Shown piece by piece: positions 10,864 through 22,201 of a stretch of 64,000 nt of DNA (position 1 is the first letter of the stretch; each line of letters starts with the position of its first letter). Under the pieces are notes generated by a model, which was not told where the DNA came from, made no database searches, and worked only from the letters and a program-made list of their open reading frames with translations. Location: NCBI GenBank assembly GCA_033032865.1, contig JAWHQI010000004.1, positions 26,394,001 through 26,458,000 of the forward strand, given 5' to 3'. The stretch is from Dactylorhiza incarnata (Eukaryota; Streptophyta; Magnoliopsida; Asparagales; Orchidaceae). The position numbers and the translations under genes are program-made.

Positions 10864-13800
10864 GTGGTTGTACTAAACAAATTGCCTAAAAAAGAAAATG
10901 ACCCGGGAAGATTTTCCATCCCATGTCTTTTTGGCAATTCGTTAGTAAAACACGCCTTAGCGGATCTTGGAGCAAGCATCAATCGCATGCCGTTCTCATT
11001 ATTCAAAAAGCTAGGTCTAGGAAATCTAAGGCCCACTCGAATGAGTATTCAATTAGCGTATCGTTATTTAAAATATCAGGTAGGTAAAGTGGAGGATGTG
11101 CTCGTCAAGGTTGACAAATTCATCTTCCCGGTGGATTTTGTCATTCTTGACATCGAAGAGGATGTCGGAGTACCCCTCATACTCGGCCTCCCCTTCCTTG
11201 CCACCTCCCGCACTATTATAGGCATAAGAAACGGAAAGCTCCTCCTACGGGTTGGAGACGATGAAGTTACTTTCGGCATAAATTCCTCGATGCGGAACAC
11301 ATTAGAAAATGACGGTTCGTGTTTTTACTAGGAAGAGTGTTGTGAGTTTGATTCATCCCTCTAGTTAGTTTCATCGGCAAGTAGTGATTCCGAGCCCGTA
11401 GAGCTCTTTTATGTTGAAGAAGAAGTTTCTCACCCCACACCACCCGAACCGTTATTTCTAGAAAAATTGAAAATTAAAACTTCTTATGAAGAACCACCCG
11501 AATTAGAGTTAAAACAACTCCACCCTCACCTCCAATATTTGTTTTTAGAAAATGAGTCTAAGCTACCTGTCATCGTTTCATCCAATCTTAGCAACTCAGA
11601 AATTTCTGAGTTGACTACAGTCTTAAGAAAGCACCGCCACGCAATTGTGTGGCAAATATCGGATATTAAGGGTATAAACCCTTCTTTCTGCACTCATAAA
11701 ATCTTTCTCGAAGATAATTCCCGCAACTCAGTCCAGCCTCAACGACGACTAAACCCGAACATGAAAGAAGTCGTTAAGGCCGAAGTTATAAAACTTCTGG
11801 ACGCGGGAATTATCTACCCAATATCGGACAGTACTTGGGTTAGCCAGTACAAGTCGTGCCAGAGAATGGTGGCGTCACGGTAGTTGCGAATGAAAATAAC
11901 GAATTGATCCCAACCCATACTGTTACGGGTTGGCGGATGTGCATCGACTATCGAAAACTAAACGATGCCACCCGTAAGGATCACTTTCCGCTACCTTTTA
12001 TTTTTCAAATTTTAGAGCGCCTCTCAGGTCACTCCTACTACTGTTTTCTCGATGGTTTTTTCGGGATATTTCCAAATCCCGATTTCACCCGACGACCAAG
12101 AGAAAACCACTTTCACTTGTCCCTTTGGCACCTTCGCTTATCGAAGGATGTCATTCGGTCTTTCTAACGCTCCAACTACATTCCAAAGATGTATGCTGAC
12201 AATATTTGACGAGTTAGTAGAGAAGGTGATGGAAGTGTTTATGGACGACTTCTCCGTGTACGGAAACTCATTTAAAAACTGTTTAAAAAATCTCGAGCGC
12301 GTGTTGCAGCGATGTGAGGAAATGAATTTAGCGCTTAATTGGGAGAAATGCCATTTTATGGTCAAAGAAGGATTAGTCCTTAGCCATAAAATTTTGGGCA
12401 AGGGGATCGAGGTCGATAGGGCCAAGATCGAAGTAATTGAAAAACTCCCCCCTCCAACAAACGTAAAAGCAATTAGAAGTTTCCTAGGCCACGCGGGGTT
12501 CTATCGGCGCTTTATAAAAAAATTTTCCAAAATCACAAAGCCGTTAACCCATCTTCTCGAGAAAGAATCATCTTTTCTTTTTAACGATGAATGCCATTTA
12601 GCCTTTCAACTAATCAAAGAGAAACTTATAAACTCCCCGATTCTAGTCGCCCCAGATTGGTCGCTCCCTTTTGAAATCATGTGCAACGCGAGTGATATTG
12701 CTGTTGGTGCTGTTTTAGGCCAACGGGTGATTAAGTATTTTCACCCGATCTATTATGCGAGCAAAACACTCACGTCGGCACAAGCGAACTACACCACTAC
12801 CGAGAAGGAACTTCTAGCAATCATTTTCGCTTTTGATAAGTTTAGGTCATATATCACGCTTTCCAAAGTTATCGTCTTCACAGATCACTCCGCGCTTAGG
12901 TATCTCTTGAGTGAATCGGACGCCAAGCCTCGTCTTTTGCGATCGATCCTCCTCTTGCAGGAGTTTGATTTAGAGATCCGGGACAAAAGGGGAGCCGAAA
13001 ACTTGGCGGCCGATCATCTTTCCCGCTTAGAAAACCCCACCTCGGAAGCATTAATAGAAGCCGACATTAATGATAAATTTCCCAAAGAGCGCCTCCTTGC
13101 TCTCGAAAATATTAATTCATCTTCTACCCCCTGGTTTGCGGACTTGGCTAACTATTTAGTAGCCTGGGTCCTGCCAAAAGAATTCTCGAGTCAGCAAAAG
13201 AAGAAATTCTTTTCTGATTTAAAGAATTACTTTTTGGAGGACCCCTTTTTATTCCTTGTATGCGCAGACCAGGTAGTGAGAAGATGTGTCTTGAGTGAGG
13301 AGGGTTTTAAAATTTTATGTCATTGTCACGAGGGACCCACCGGTGGTCATTATCATTCGAACCGAACCGCGAGGAAGGCGCTGGAGGCGGGCTTTTATTG
13401 GCCCACGCTCTTCAAAGATGCTCACACACTTGTGAGTACTTGCGACAGCTGCCAGCGGTCGGGGAACATCTCTCGCCGGGATGAGATGCCCCAAAATATT
13501 TTCTTAGAATGCGAAATTTTCTATCTTTGGGGTATTGATTTTGTTGGTCCTCTCCCTCCCTCGTATTCAAACAAATATATTCTTGTTGCGGTCGACTACG
13601 TGTCGAGGTGGGCGGAAGCGCAAGCTCTCCCCACCAACGATGCGCGAGTCGTCGATAATTTCATAAAAAAATTGTTTTCTCGATTTGGCACGCCGCGCGC
13701 TATAGTGAGTGATCGGGGCACCCATTTTTGCAATATTCAATTTACAAAAATTTTAGCAAAATATGGTGTCACGCACAAATTATCCACCGCATATCACCCA

Positions 13801-14418
13801 CAAACGAGCGGCCAAGTCGAAGTTATTAATCGAGAATTAAAGCGGATTTTAGAAAAAACAGTTTCTATTAATCGGAAGGATTGGGCAATAAAGCTCGATG
13901 ACGCGCTATGGGCCTAACGAACGGCATACAAGACCGTTATCGGTTGTACACCGTATCGAATGGTTTATGGCAAGGCTTGCCACCTTCCGGTCGAACTAGA
14001 ACACCGCGCATTTTGGGCGCTTTAATTTTTAAATCTCGATTCCACTTTAGCGGGCAAACAAAGAAAATTTGAAATAAATGAATTAGATGAATGGCGAGCG
14101 AATGCGTACGAGAACAATAAGTTATATAAGGAGCGAACAAAGTTTTATCACGATAAATACATAAAATTTCTGAAAACTTTTTCGCCGGGCGATCTCATCC
14201 TCCTTTACAACTCTCGCCTTCGCCTATTTCCGGGAAAACTAAAATCCCTATGGTCCGGACCCTTTATTGTTAAAGAGGTTTGGTCCTATGTGACAATCCT
14301 AATTTCCCACCCGGAAAAAGGTACCTTCAAAGTAAACGGGCACCTCCTTAAGTTATATCTTCCGGGAGAGTTAACTAATGAAAAGAGTGATTCGATTTTA
14401 CTTCCTCCAATAATATGA
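10864..14418 (+). pseudogene. A pol: protease, RT, RNase H, integrase (broken)
   Basis: Protease: LADLGASIN near 10955-10985, then an ILGLPFLATSR motif. RT begins near 11690; a shift near 11850-12050 splits it into overlapping frames. From 12052 to 13917 one frame carries FMDD (about 12240), RNase H, the HHCC zinc finger (about 13320-13455) and the DDE core (GIDF, SDRGTHF, E in GQVEV). A stop at 13915-13917 and another near 14023 break the C-terminal part, which ends at TGA 14416-14418. The RNase H motif reads CNASD where C has CDASS, so a catalytic Asp is lost. This is an Athila-type pol that cannot be functional. Confidence 0.92.
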
Positions 14419-14454
14419 TCGGCAAGTGGGTCAAGCTACGCGACCTTAAACAAA

Positions 14455-14478
14455 GCGCTTTTGGGAGGCACCCCAAAG
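14455..14478 (+). promoter_or_regulatory. Conserved hairpin just after A pol
   Basis: AAAGCGCTTTTGGGAGGCAC is followed by CCCAAAG. The TTTGGG and CCCAAA arms flank an AGGCA loop. The same motif follows the pol stop of C (26042-26068, minus). I infer an RNA element of Athila-type elements. Confidence 0.5.
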
Positions 14479-15436
14479 TAATTTTTGTATTGTTTTCTCT
14501 TGTTATTTAACATATTTTGTAGGTAATCGCCGCTTCCCCGCGCAAACTTCAAAAAAATCAGGGAAGCCCTTTTTCCTTCTCTTTTATCATGCATTTCCTT
14601 TTTGTTTTGTCTTGCACTTTATTTTTCTACTTTTCTTTAAACTTCATACTTAGTTTTAAACATTGGGGACAATGTTTAACTTTAAGTATGGGGGTGTAAA
14701 TAGTTCTTTATAAATAGTTTTTAAATTAGAAAATTTTCAAAAAGATTGTCTTTTAGTTAAGCACTTGTAAAACCCAAAAAAATTTAGAAAATCAAAAATT
14801 TAAATTCTCGGAAAGGATGTTTTGGGCTTGAATTCTCATCACAGCCTCTAGTACCTTGCGAGCCCTTCACCGGGTAGACCTCGGGAAGTCTGAGAATTAA
14901 CAAAAACAATTTAGTTTTTTTTTAGTTTATGTTTAGCTTTTTTATTATTTAGATAATATCAAAAATCCAAAAAATAAATTATATAAAAATTCAAAAAAAA
15001 TATATGAAAAACTTAGAACAAAAAACCAAAAAAAAATACAAAAAAATACAAAAATCTTATACCTCTCCTATTTGTTGTTTTTGTGATTTCTTAGAAATCT
15101 AGTTGAGAATATTTATAAGCATGTTTAGGTTTTTAATTCGCTAAAATTTTGATTATCATAGTATGTTAATTTTAAATTTGAGGTAATCTTGTTTTAAGAA
15201 TCATCTTATGATTTTAACTTGATTATAGAACTTATTTAGCATGACTTCTCTTTTTACTTTTAAATGGCTTCATTTTGTAGTGAATTTGCTAAACCTCTTT
15301 AGATTTCAATTATATTTTCTTCTAACTTTTTAGATCTTAGGAAATTTAATTTTACTAGAATTTGCTCTCAAAATAATTTAAAGCTAGCTAGATTTATTTT
15401 CTCTACCCTACCCCTTTGATGGCATATAAAAAAAAG

Positions 15437-15585
15437 TATTTTAAAAGATCATATGTCATGGGAATAAGAGGATAAAATTCATTATTCCCTAACCATATGC
15501 ACCCAAAATCATTTAAAAGATTATATGGCATGGAGTAAGAGGATAAAATTCATTACTCCTAAACATATACATTTTGGGTTTTTAT
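15437..15585 (+). repeat. Two-copy tandem repeat in A
   Basis: Two diverged ~78-bp units each read AAAAGAT(C/T)ATATG(T/G)CATGG... TAAGAGGATAAAATTCATTA and end in CATAT(G/A)CA. They lie in the non-coding block of A. Confidence 0.7.
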
Positions 15586-16035
15586 TAGAAGAGAAAAAAA
15601 AAGAGCAAAAAAAAAATTCATGATGAGGATAAATTCCATTTCCTTCAATCAAAGATCTCTTCTTATGCCAAATTTTATGAAATCCTCCTTAGCCAATTAT
15701 CATTGGTCTAGATTTAGTTTAAGATTATGGAGAGAGCAATATTTAGTAAGTTACTTTTCCTTAAGTTTCTTTTAAGATAGAGTTCTTATAATATTAATTT
15801 AATCTCGTTTTATATTTTCTACAATATTGTTAAACTAATTAATTTTCTTGAGAAGTCCTTGCCTAAACATTTTTCCCTCTTTTCAAATCATCATCATAAT
15901 TTAGGACTTAAACCCTCCTTGAATTTACTCTTAACTTAACTTTTGGTTTAAATGAAATTTTAGTTTAAAATTAAAAATTATTAAGGATGTCTTATAAATT
16001 ATGTCCCACATTTTTGCTCTGGAATAGCAAGACCT

Positions 16036-16051
16036 CAAGTATGGGGGTATT
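16036..16051 (+). promoter_or_regulatory. Polypurine tract of A
   Basis: AAGTATGGGGGTATT abuts the TGATGAG of the 3' LTR. A second copy of the same tract sits about 1.37 kb upstream. Confidence 0.75.
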
Positions 16052-17362
16052 TGATGAGTAGTATTTATGCGTATTTTTATTATAGTATTTAGTTTAGTTT
16101 TAATTTAAAATTTCAAATATTATTTATATTTTAGTTTAAAATCACTTCTTTTATAATTTCTGTTCTAAATATAGTTTACTTTTATTTTTGCAGAATTTTG
16201 GGGAAAATTAGAGAAAATCACAAGTCACGCCCTCAGTCACGCCCGTGACCAAGGGCGTGTAACCTAAAGATCTGCGTTCGACGAAATTTCCCCTGCGTTC
16301 GACGAAAGTGGAGCTCCGTTCGACGAAAAAAGCTCTGCTCCTGCGTTCTACGAAGCCTGAGCTGCGTTCGACGAAAGCTTTGCCCCTGCGTTCAACGAAG
16401 TCTGAGCTTCGTTCAACGAACACTTTCTGTCGCACTGAATTCCAACCCACGCGACATTAATTGAGGGCGCCCAGGTACACGCCCGTGACCCGAAATGTCA
16501 CGCCCGTGACCCCAATATCACGCCCGTGACTTTCCCGCGTGATCCATGCATGCCGCCGTCGCAATCCAGCCCACGCTGCATTTAATGAAGCCGTCCAAAG
16601 TCACGCCCGTGACCCAAGTTACACGGGCGTGTAATGTCCGAATTTCTCCCGCCGCCACGCAAAGTCCACGCCACTGTCAGCAATGTTTACACGCCCTAGG
16701 TCACGCCTGTGACCTAGGGCGTGTAACTTGAAAAATTCTGCTATAAATTCAGAGGCTCTCCTTGAGTCCAGGGATCAGAATTTTGGAGTGAGGGAGGTGC
16801 TGCTAGAGCTGTTAGTGAAGTTTTTTCAATGCTTGTTCATGTCTCTTTTAAGCTTTCATGTTCTCTTTTCCTTATCATGCAATGTACTAGTTTTTCTTCT
16901 TTCAATGCAATAGTTTAGTAAGCTTGTAATCTCTTCCTTCCTAGCCTTGTAATCTCTTCTTAAGCTTGTAATCATTTTGGTTTTCAATTAAATTAAGTAT
17001 GCTTCCTTTCATGTTCTCTTTCTCCTTAAGCACTCTTCCTTTCATACAATGTTAATTTTTCTTTCCTTTTCCCCCTCCACTATGTTTGAGCATTAAGCCT
17101 TTTTATTTTCGTTTAATCTTTTCATTTAGCTTGCATTTTGTCTTTTTTTTAGTTAAGCAAAACAAACCTCAAAATTTCGTCGATAAGATAATGGTGACTT
17201 TCCTCGAAGTAGAAGTAATCAACGCGCCCCATGGAATACGACCTTGATATTCCTAAATATCCTATACTATAGATGATAAGGTACACTTGCCTTAATCGGA
17301 TATAGTTTTGGAGAAAATCTTCAAACCTTCACTTAATTTTTAAACACGAAATTTCTATATCA
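16052..17362 (+). repeat. A 3' LTR (1311 bp)
   Basis: It carries the same hairpin array (about 16222-16723) and TATA box (16742-16749) as the 5' copy, plus one extra 20-bp CACGCCCGTGACC-type unit near 16510. By eye it differs from the 5' LTR at several percent of sites, clearly more than the C, D or E pairs. Confidence 0.9.
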
Positions 17363-18319
17363 TAGACGAAACTCACAAGAGAGAAAGGGGAGGGATTACC
17401 CAAAACCACCGAGATGAACGCTCGAGATAATTTGTGGAAGAGTCGCACTTCCACAGGAGCCGTCGGAGTCATGTCAGATGGGAGGATGCTAGCAGCCTGC
17501 TTCAGAGTCACACCGGTGGAGGGAGCTGCAGGAACCGACGAAGGAGGACGATATAGGGCGGCAGTTGTAGAGAGGGCGGCAGCTGTAGAGGGGGGGGAGG
17601 CGGCCTGTAGAGTCACACGGCAGGGGAAGGACGTCGGTGGCGAGTCACACATTGGGTAGAAGAGGGGCGGTGGCGAGTCTCACGCCGGGCAGGAGAGGGG
17701 ACGGCGACCTGTTGCGTCGCACGGCACGGGCGAGAGCACTGCGTCGCACAACACAGGAAGGGCACTCGGCCGAACCCTAAGGGGAGGGGAAAATGATTTC
17801 CTTTTTTTTGTCCAAATAAAAACTAACTCCTCATTACCTCATACAAGCACATATGTAAGGATACACCACTCAATCTCCATCCCTCATCAAGCCTAGATCT
17901 AGATGGCTAAAAGCAGTCCATCAATAAAAACAGAAATTAAAAAAAGTCCAAAATTTAACAAAATGGAGAAAATAAAATACCTAAGTTTAAAAACATATAA
18001 TTATAAATATTGTCCCAAGAGTGGACTACTAATTTATAATCATATATTTTCATGCATAACATGAAGTGGAGATTTTGGCACAGCGTCGACGGTGGTTGTC
18101 GTGGCAACGTCCCAATCCACAAGCTGGCAGCAGCGCCCATCACAATCGTCAAACTCTATGTGGCGGAAATCTTCAGCACCATCAACAACGTCATCACGAA
18201 CAAGTGGTGGGACCGCATTGCCATCAATCGAACGGTCTCGAGCATCATGAGCAAATGGCGGGAAAACGTCGCCAACAATCCTACGATCACAAGCAAGTGG
18301 CAGGACATCGTCGCCATCA
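17363..18319 (-). repeat. B 3' LTR, part 2
   Basis: It matches 43190-44143. It holds a GC-rich stretch (about 17520-17770) with repeated GGCGG/GAGAGGG words. At its inner end, about 18166-18319, are three diverged ~55-bp units (GATGGCGACGATGTCCCGCC-like on the minus strand). The LTR ends CATCA at 18319. Open frames crossing it also occur in the other LTR and are not genes. Confidence 0.85.
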
Positions 18320-18338
18320 ATCCTCCCCCACTCAAAAT
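18320..18338 (-). promoter_or_regulatory. Polypurine tract of B
   Basis: On the minus strand GAGTGGGGGAGGAT abuts the start of the 3' LTR. It confirms the orientation given by the primer site. Confidence 0.65.
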
Positions 18339-18527
18339 CACTCATCACTGATGAGTGGCCCGGAAGGGGAAAGTAGTCGAAGGCAACACCAACATGTACC
18401 AAATCTGGCTCTAGTATCCACGTGATAGTAGAGCGGGCATCACTCAACAAAGAAAACCTGTCAGGCATAACAATAGCAGCAAAGCTTTTGAGAAAACTCA
18501 AAAATGTGTCAGTCCGAAGAAAAATAA

Positions 18528-19739
18528 CTAGAATCTTACCATCCGGCACAAGAACCAAGGAATTCGCGTGGAAGATAGACAGGGCAAAACTCTTACTTCC
18601 CAACCTAAGAGAACATATAGTGGGAGAGAGAAACGACAAAGAACGCACTCAGGTGGAACATAGACATGCAAATAAAAATCCGAAAAATTGAAAAGAGGTG
18701 AAACACCCCATGCATCGTAAAAATCTGGAAGAAAAGCATCAAATCTGAAGTTCCTCATAACCATGGATGGGCCGGCGTCCCGAAGTGTTAATTCATTGAC
18801 GAAGCCCGTAGACAACCGCTTGGGGACTGACCAGACTAAATCCAAATCACCAACTCTAGCGGAGGACGCTCTCGGATGTGAACGGAAGTGCATGCGACAC
18901 AACTCAAAGTGGTCAGCTAAAGTCATAGACACGTGTAGGCGAAGGTGGTAAGCAACTGGAGGAAAAACACGCGCAACTGGACTGGATGTGTAAGTATGTC
19001 GTGAAGTAACTAAGTCCAGGGGTACAGTCGTCACTGAATCATAATCGGTCGCGATCTCCAACAAAGTCGTAGAAGGGCACTCAGAAAAACTGTCAACCAA
19101 AGGTAATGCGTAGTCAGATCTACGAAGTGTGGTGAAAAGACCTAGCACAAAATCTAGCAACTCCACAAAACATATCCGACGGGACATGGCCAACGGTGGG
19201 GCTAGTAACATAGGCAAAACTAATTGTCTAGGACGAGGCATAACAAAGCCATCCAAAAATTTCCTTCCCTCACTAGCCAGCTTTTCCAACGCACTAGGTA
19301 CATCATTCAAATTAGATTCATCAGACGACTCAGAAACTTGCTCAGAAGACTCGAAAGTAGGCTCTAGAAGGACCAAGGACGTAGTCCGAACGTGGCACTC
19401 GGCAGGATAGTGGGCAGACACTCCACTAACATTGCCTATAGTAATCATCTGGCAACCCTCACTGGAAGGAATACTCTTACCCCACGGGCTTATGACATTC
19501 CTAGCAGTAACATCTACCGAGTCCGGGACTGAGGACCTAAACTGTTCATTTTCCCTAAAGGTGGAAGCAGGTACACTACGGATAGAATTACCTTTGTGGG
19601 AAAAGGATTTAGCCTGAGGAATAAGGTCATTCATATAATCAGATACGGGTCGAGTGCCCCAATGTAATGAAGACACATCATCGAACATCAGTGTATGGAA
19701 GTAAGCGGGAACGTATTGATCTGTGAGGAGGTTCTTCAT
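18528..19739 (-). CDS. B gag-like ORF, no pol domain
   Basis: A 403-codon frame with an ATG at 19739-19737. The N-terminal words LLTDQYVPAYF and LHWGTRPVSDYMNDL match the end of a Ty3 capsid domain. The middle stretch VSAHYPAECHVRTTSLVL looks like a CCHC knuckle whose first cysteines are gone. The C-terminal ~230 residues match nothing I recognise and contain no protease, RT or integrase motif. The upstream piece of gag lies at 19740-20260. It is probably the truncated gag of a non-autonomous element. That the frame is open for 1.2 kb suggests either recent activity or chance; I cannot tell which. Confidence 0.55.
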   Translation of the reverse strand: MKNLLTDQYVPAYFHTLMFDDVSSLHWGTRPVSDYMNDLIPQAKSFSHKGNSIRSVPASTFRENEQFRSSVPDSVDVTARNVISPWGKSIPSSEGCQMITIGNVSGVSAHYPAECHVRTTSLVLLEPTFESSEQVSESSDESNLNDVPSALEKLASEGRKFLDGFVMPRPRQLVLPMLLAPPLAMSRRICFVELLDFVLGLFTTLRRSDYALPLVDSFSECPSTTLLEIATDYDSVTTVPLDLVTSRHTYTSSPVARVFPPVAYHLRLHVSMTLADHFELCRMHFRSHPRASSARVGDLDLVWSVPKRLSTGFVNELTLRDAGPSMVMRNFRFDAFLPDFYDAWGVSPLFNFSDFYLHVYVPPECVLCRFSLPLYVLLGWEVRVLPCLSSTRIPWFLCRMVRF

Positions 19740-20260
19740 AACTGGCCAACTTATAAGTGGTACGCCATGTCACGTCCCTAGACGTCTCTCTTCGTTAAGC
19801 CAGAAGGTCTGGGCTCGGCCTAATAACTACACTCTCGTGACTTGGACCTTGTGGTGGTCCCCAAGATTATGCCACCCAAAGTAGCATTCCATTTCAACAA
19901 CCCAGTTAAGGAAGATTTGAGGACCTCCCAACTCATCGTAGGTGGGTGCAACGATCCTAGTCGACCTAGAAATGTCAACATCTCGTTCAGGGTTGTGGAC
20001 AGGCACGTGCATACAAATCATTGGGGTTGTCTTCCTCGTGACGGTGGTGACGATTTAGTGTCCTATGGCCTCTAGGTGGTGAAAGGGTGCGGTTGGACAA
20101 GAGTTGGGCCATCATTCCCCGAAGTTCCCTCAATTGTTGATTCATCTCAAAGCGAAGATCATCAACCGGAGTGGGATTTTGAATCGGTTTTCATTCGTCG
20201 GCCATACTCGACGAAGAGGCGTGATACTCGTGACCGGATCTAGTGGGCATGCGATGTGTT
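19740..20260 (-). pseudogene. B gag N-terminal remnant
   Basis: A broken minus-strand frame holds YDELGGPQIFLNWVVEMECYFGWHN (19827-20021). This matches the start of the Ty3 capsid domain, where a P-x-Φ-x-W core is usual. It is out of frame with the ORF that follows. Confidence 0.6.
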
Positions 20261-20356
20261 AAAAAAAATGTTTTGTTTTTTTTATAGAAAAATAAAAATG
20301 TGCATGTAGAACCTAAGTGAACTAGAGCGCACCGGGACCGAGTTAAGAAATCAGCT

Positions 20357-20374
20357 AACCTAGCTCTGATACCA
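20357..20374 (-). promoter_or_regulatory. Primer binding site of B (tRNA-Met)
   Basis: The minus strand reads TGGTATCAGAGCTAGGTT next to the LTR edge at 20378. This is the standard initiator tRNA-Met site. Confidence 0.9.
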
Positions 20375-20377
20375 AAT

Positions 20378-20585
20378 TGATGTAGGCCAACGTATCACGG
20401 CTCGATCTACATTAACGAACCTAACACAACCAGTCTAATTTCAAAAATATTAAACCAACACAAGCGAAGGGTCGCGAAACCTTTTGAGATTGGACAAGGG
20501 CTAAATGCCAATATTCGCTCACGCGAAATGGACCTACACGATCCGGACAATTAAGCATATTCTCAGATATTAGCCGCATACATTC
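20378..20585 (-). repeat. B 5' LTR, part 1
   Basis: It starts TGATGTAGGCC and matches 7156-7360. It is interrupted by element C; the last five bases CATTC are the target duplication, repeated at 42901-42905. Confidence 0.88.
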
Positions 20586-22201
20586 TGATGAGATAAATTC
20601 GCGCTGCGCAAAATTAAAATATTATCCACGTATAATTCGATAAGGCAAGTGTACCTATCGCTTTATAGTATAGGATTTAGAAAATCAAGTGTCGTATTTT
20701 TCCGGGCTTGTTGAGTACTTCTAGTCACAAAGAAGAGCTATTATTTTATCGATCGAAAGTTGGGTTTGTTTTGGAAAAACAATTTGGAGAAAATTAACTA
20801 CGAAGAAATATTATGATTAAAAGGATTAGCACCTGGTCTTGAATCCCTTTGGAATAAAATATAATTTTATAAAAGATGAAACCGCAAACTCTTATTGAAA
20901 TATCCTCGGCCGTGGAGGTTCCCAAAATATGGTAGAGCCTCTCTCGAGAGAACTACCACCTAACCTTAGGTTGATCGATTAAGACCCCTCGGCCAGTCGA
21001 AACCCCCTAAGCTTGCTTTAAGCGGTGAACCCCACTATTGGATTTGACTCCAATCCGAAAGATTTGTGTCACCCTCTCTCGAGGAATGCATACAACTCTT
21101 TTTATCTTTGAGTGATCTCCTCGTTCGCATGGATCTCTCGATCACTAGCAAACGAATCATAGATTGAAAGTCATATTCCGGACATATGAAATCAAAACAA
21201 AATAATTCAAAGATAAATCGAAGATAAACAAAACGAGAGTTTGCTAATTAGAAAGATTCAAAACATATTTTATTTTATTCCAAAGTTCATCATAACCAAG
21301 TGCTAAAGGAAATTTAGCTACTCATCATAGTGATGGGAATACAAGTAGAAGAGGAAAAAGACATGATTAAGAAAACAACAATACTTGAATTAAAATAGCA
21401 ATAATAAAAACTTACAACTTTAGGAAAAAGTAGCTAGAACATGAAAACAGTAAACTAAAGCTGAAATTAAGCTCCAAAATTGCACACCCACGACTTCTGG
21501 AGATTGCTGCCTTTTATAGATGAAAAAACGGGGAGTCACGCCCTTGGTCACGCCCGTGACCAAGGGCGTGTAAGCTGCGTAATTACTGTCATGAAAGCCC
21601 GGGACGTTGGGGAAGAGGAACCGCCAAAAATCAATTGCACGACAGGTCACGGCCTCGGTCACGCCCGTGACCAAGGGCGTGTCTTGAACGGGTCTGGAAA
21701 CGGCGGGAAACGCCGCGATCTGGAGTTAATCTGGCGGTTGCAGAAAAGTCACGGCCTCTGTCACGCCCGTGACCGAGGGCGTGTAAGCTAGAAACGGCGG
21801 GAGTTGATTGCTGGCTGAAATGAATGCAATCCGGGCGAGTCACGCCCGTGACTTTAAGGTCACGCCCTCAGTCACGCCCGTGACAGAGGGCGTGTAATTT
21901 TAATCTGACGTGGCGGCTGACTTCTTTCAACTGGAATGCGCGGGGCTGGATCACGGCCGTGACAAAATGTCACGCCCTAGGTCACGCCCGTGACCGAGGG
22001 CGTGTACTTTGCGATTTCGGCAGAAATACTCCAAATATTCTCCTGATTAGTCATATGAGCTTGAAAATGCTATTGGCAGCCCAAATTTCCTGAAAATACA
22101 AAAATAAGATAAATTAGTGATAAATTAACTAAAACTAAATTAAATTAAATTAATTATAAATAAAATATTATGTGAAAATAACTATAAATATAGCATCATC
22201 A
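20586..22201 (-). repeat. C 3' LTR
   Basis: It starts (plus strand) TGATGAGATAAATTCGCG and ends TATAGCATCATCA. It contains the hairpin array (21537-22010), with the TATA box complement at 21512-21518. Confidence 0.93.
21537..22010 (-). repeat. Hairpin-word array in C 3' LTR
   Basis: At least five composite words of the form CACGCCC-TNGGTCACG-CC-CGTGACCNA-GGGCGTG occur; the best are perfect 16-bp stems around a two-base centre. The array starts 18 nt upstream (minus strand sense) of the TATA box. Confidence 0.88.

Larger units (their letters stand above)
14419..16051 (+). other. A 3' non-coding block between pol and 3' LTR
   Basis: No gene; AT-rich. It holds CATTGGGGACAATG near 14663, followed by an internal TAAGTATGGGGG tract (about 14682). 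There is a CTCTAGTACCTTGCGAGCCC motif at about 14846, and a two-copy tandem repeat (about 15437-15585). At the end a TTGCT...AGCAA stem (about 16015-16032) precedes the terminal AAGTATGGGGGTATT tract. The env-like ORF present in C at this place is absent. Confidence 0.75.
7656..17362 (+). mobile_element. Element A: decayed Athila-type Ty3 retrotransposon
   Basis: LTRs at 7656-8946 and 16052-17362 start TGATGAGTAG and end TATATAA/TATATCA. The right flank is TAGAC (17363-17367), which also occurs at the intact site in the other B LTR. The left flank reads TATAT, a mutated copy. There is a tRNA-Asp primer site, gag and pol in Athila order, and no env-like ORF. Several stops and frameshifts make it inactive. 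Confidence 0.9.

Noticed and set aside
14843..14890. Hammerhead-type ribozyme at the conserved CTAGTACC motif
   Set aside because: I could not find the conserved CTGATGA and GAAA core with three stems in any of the copies.
18040..18648. A 202-codon minus-strand ORF, with a related frame at 43864-44331
   Set aside because: It runs across the inner edge of a B LTR into the interior on one side and into O on the other. The shared part is simply LTR sequence with ~55-bp tandem units.
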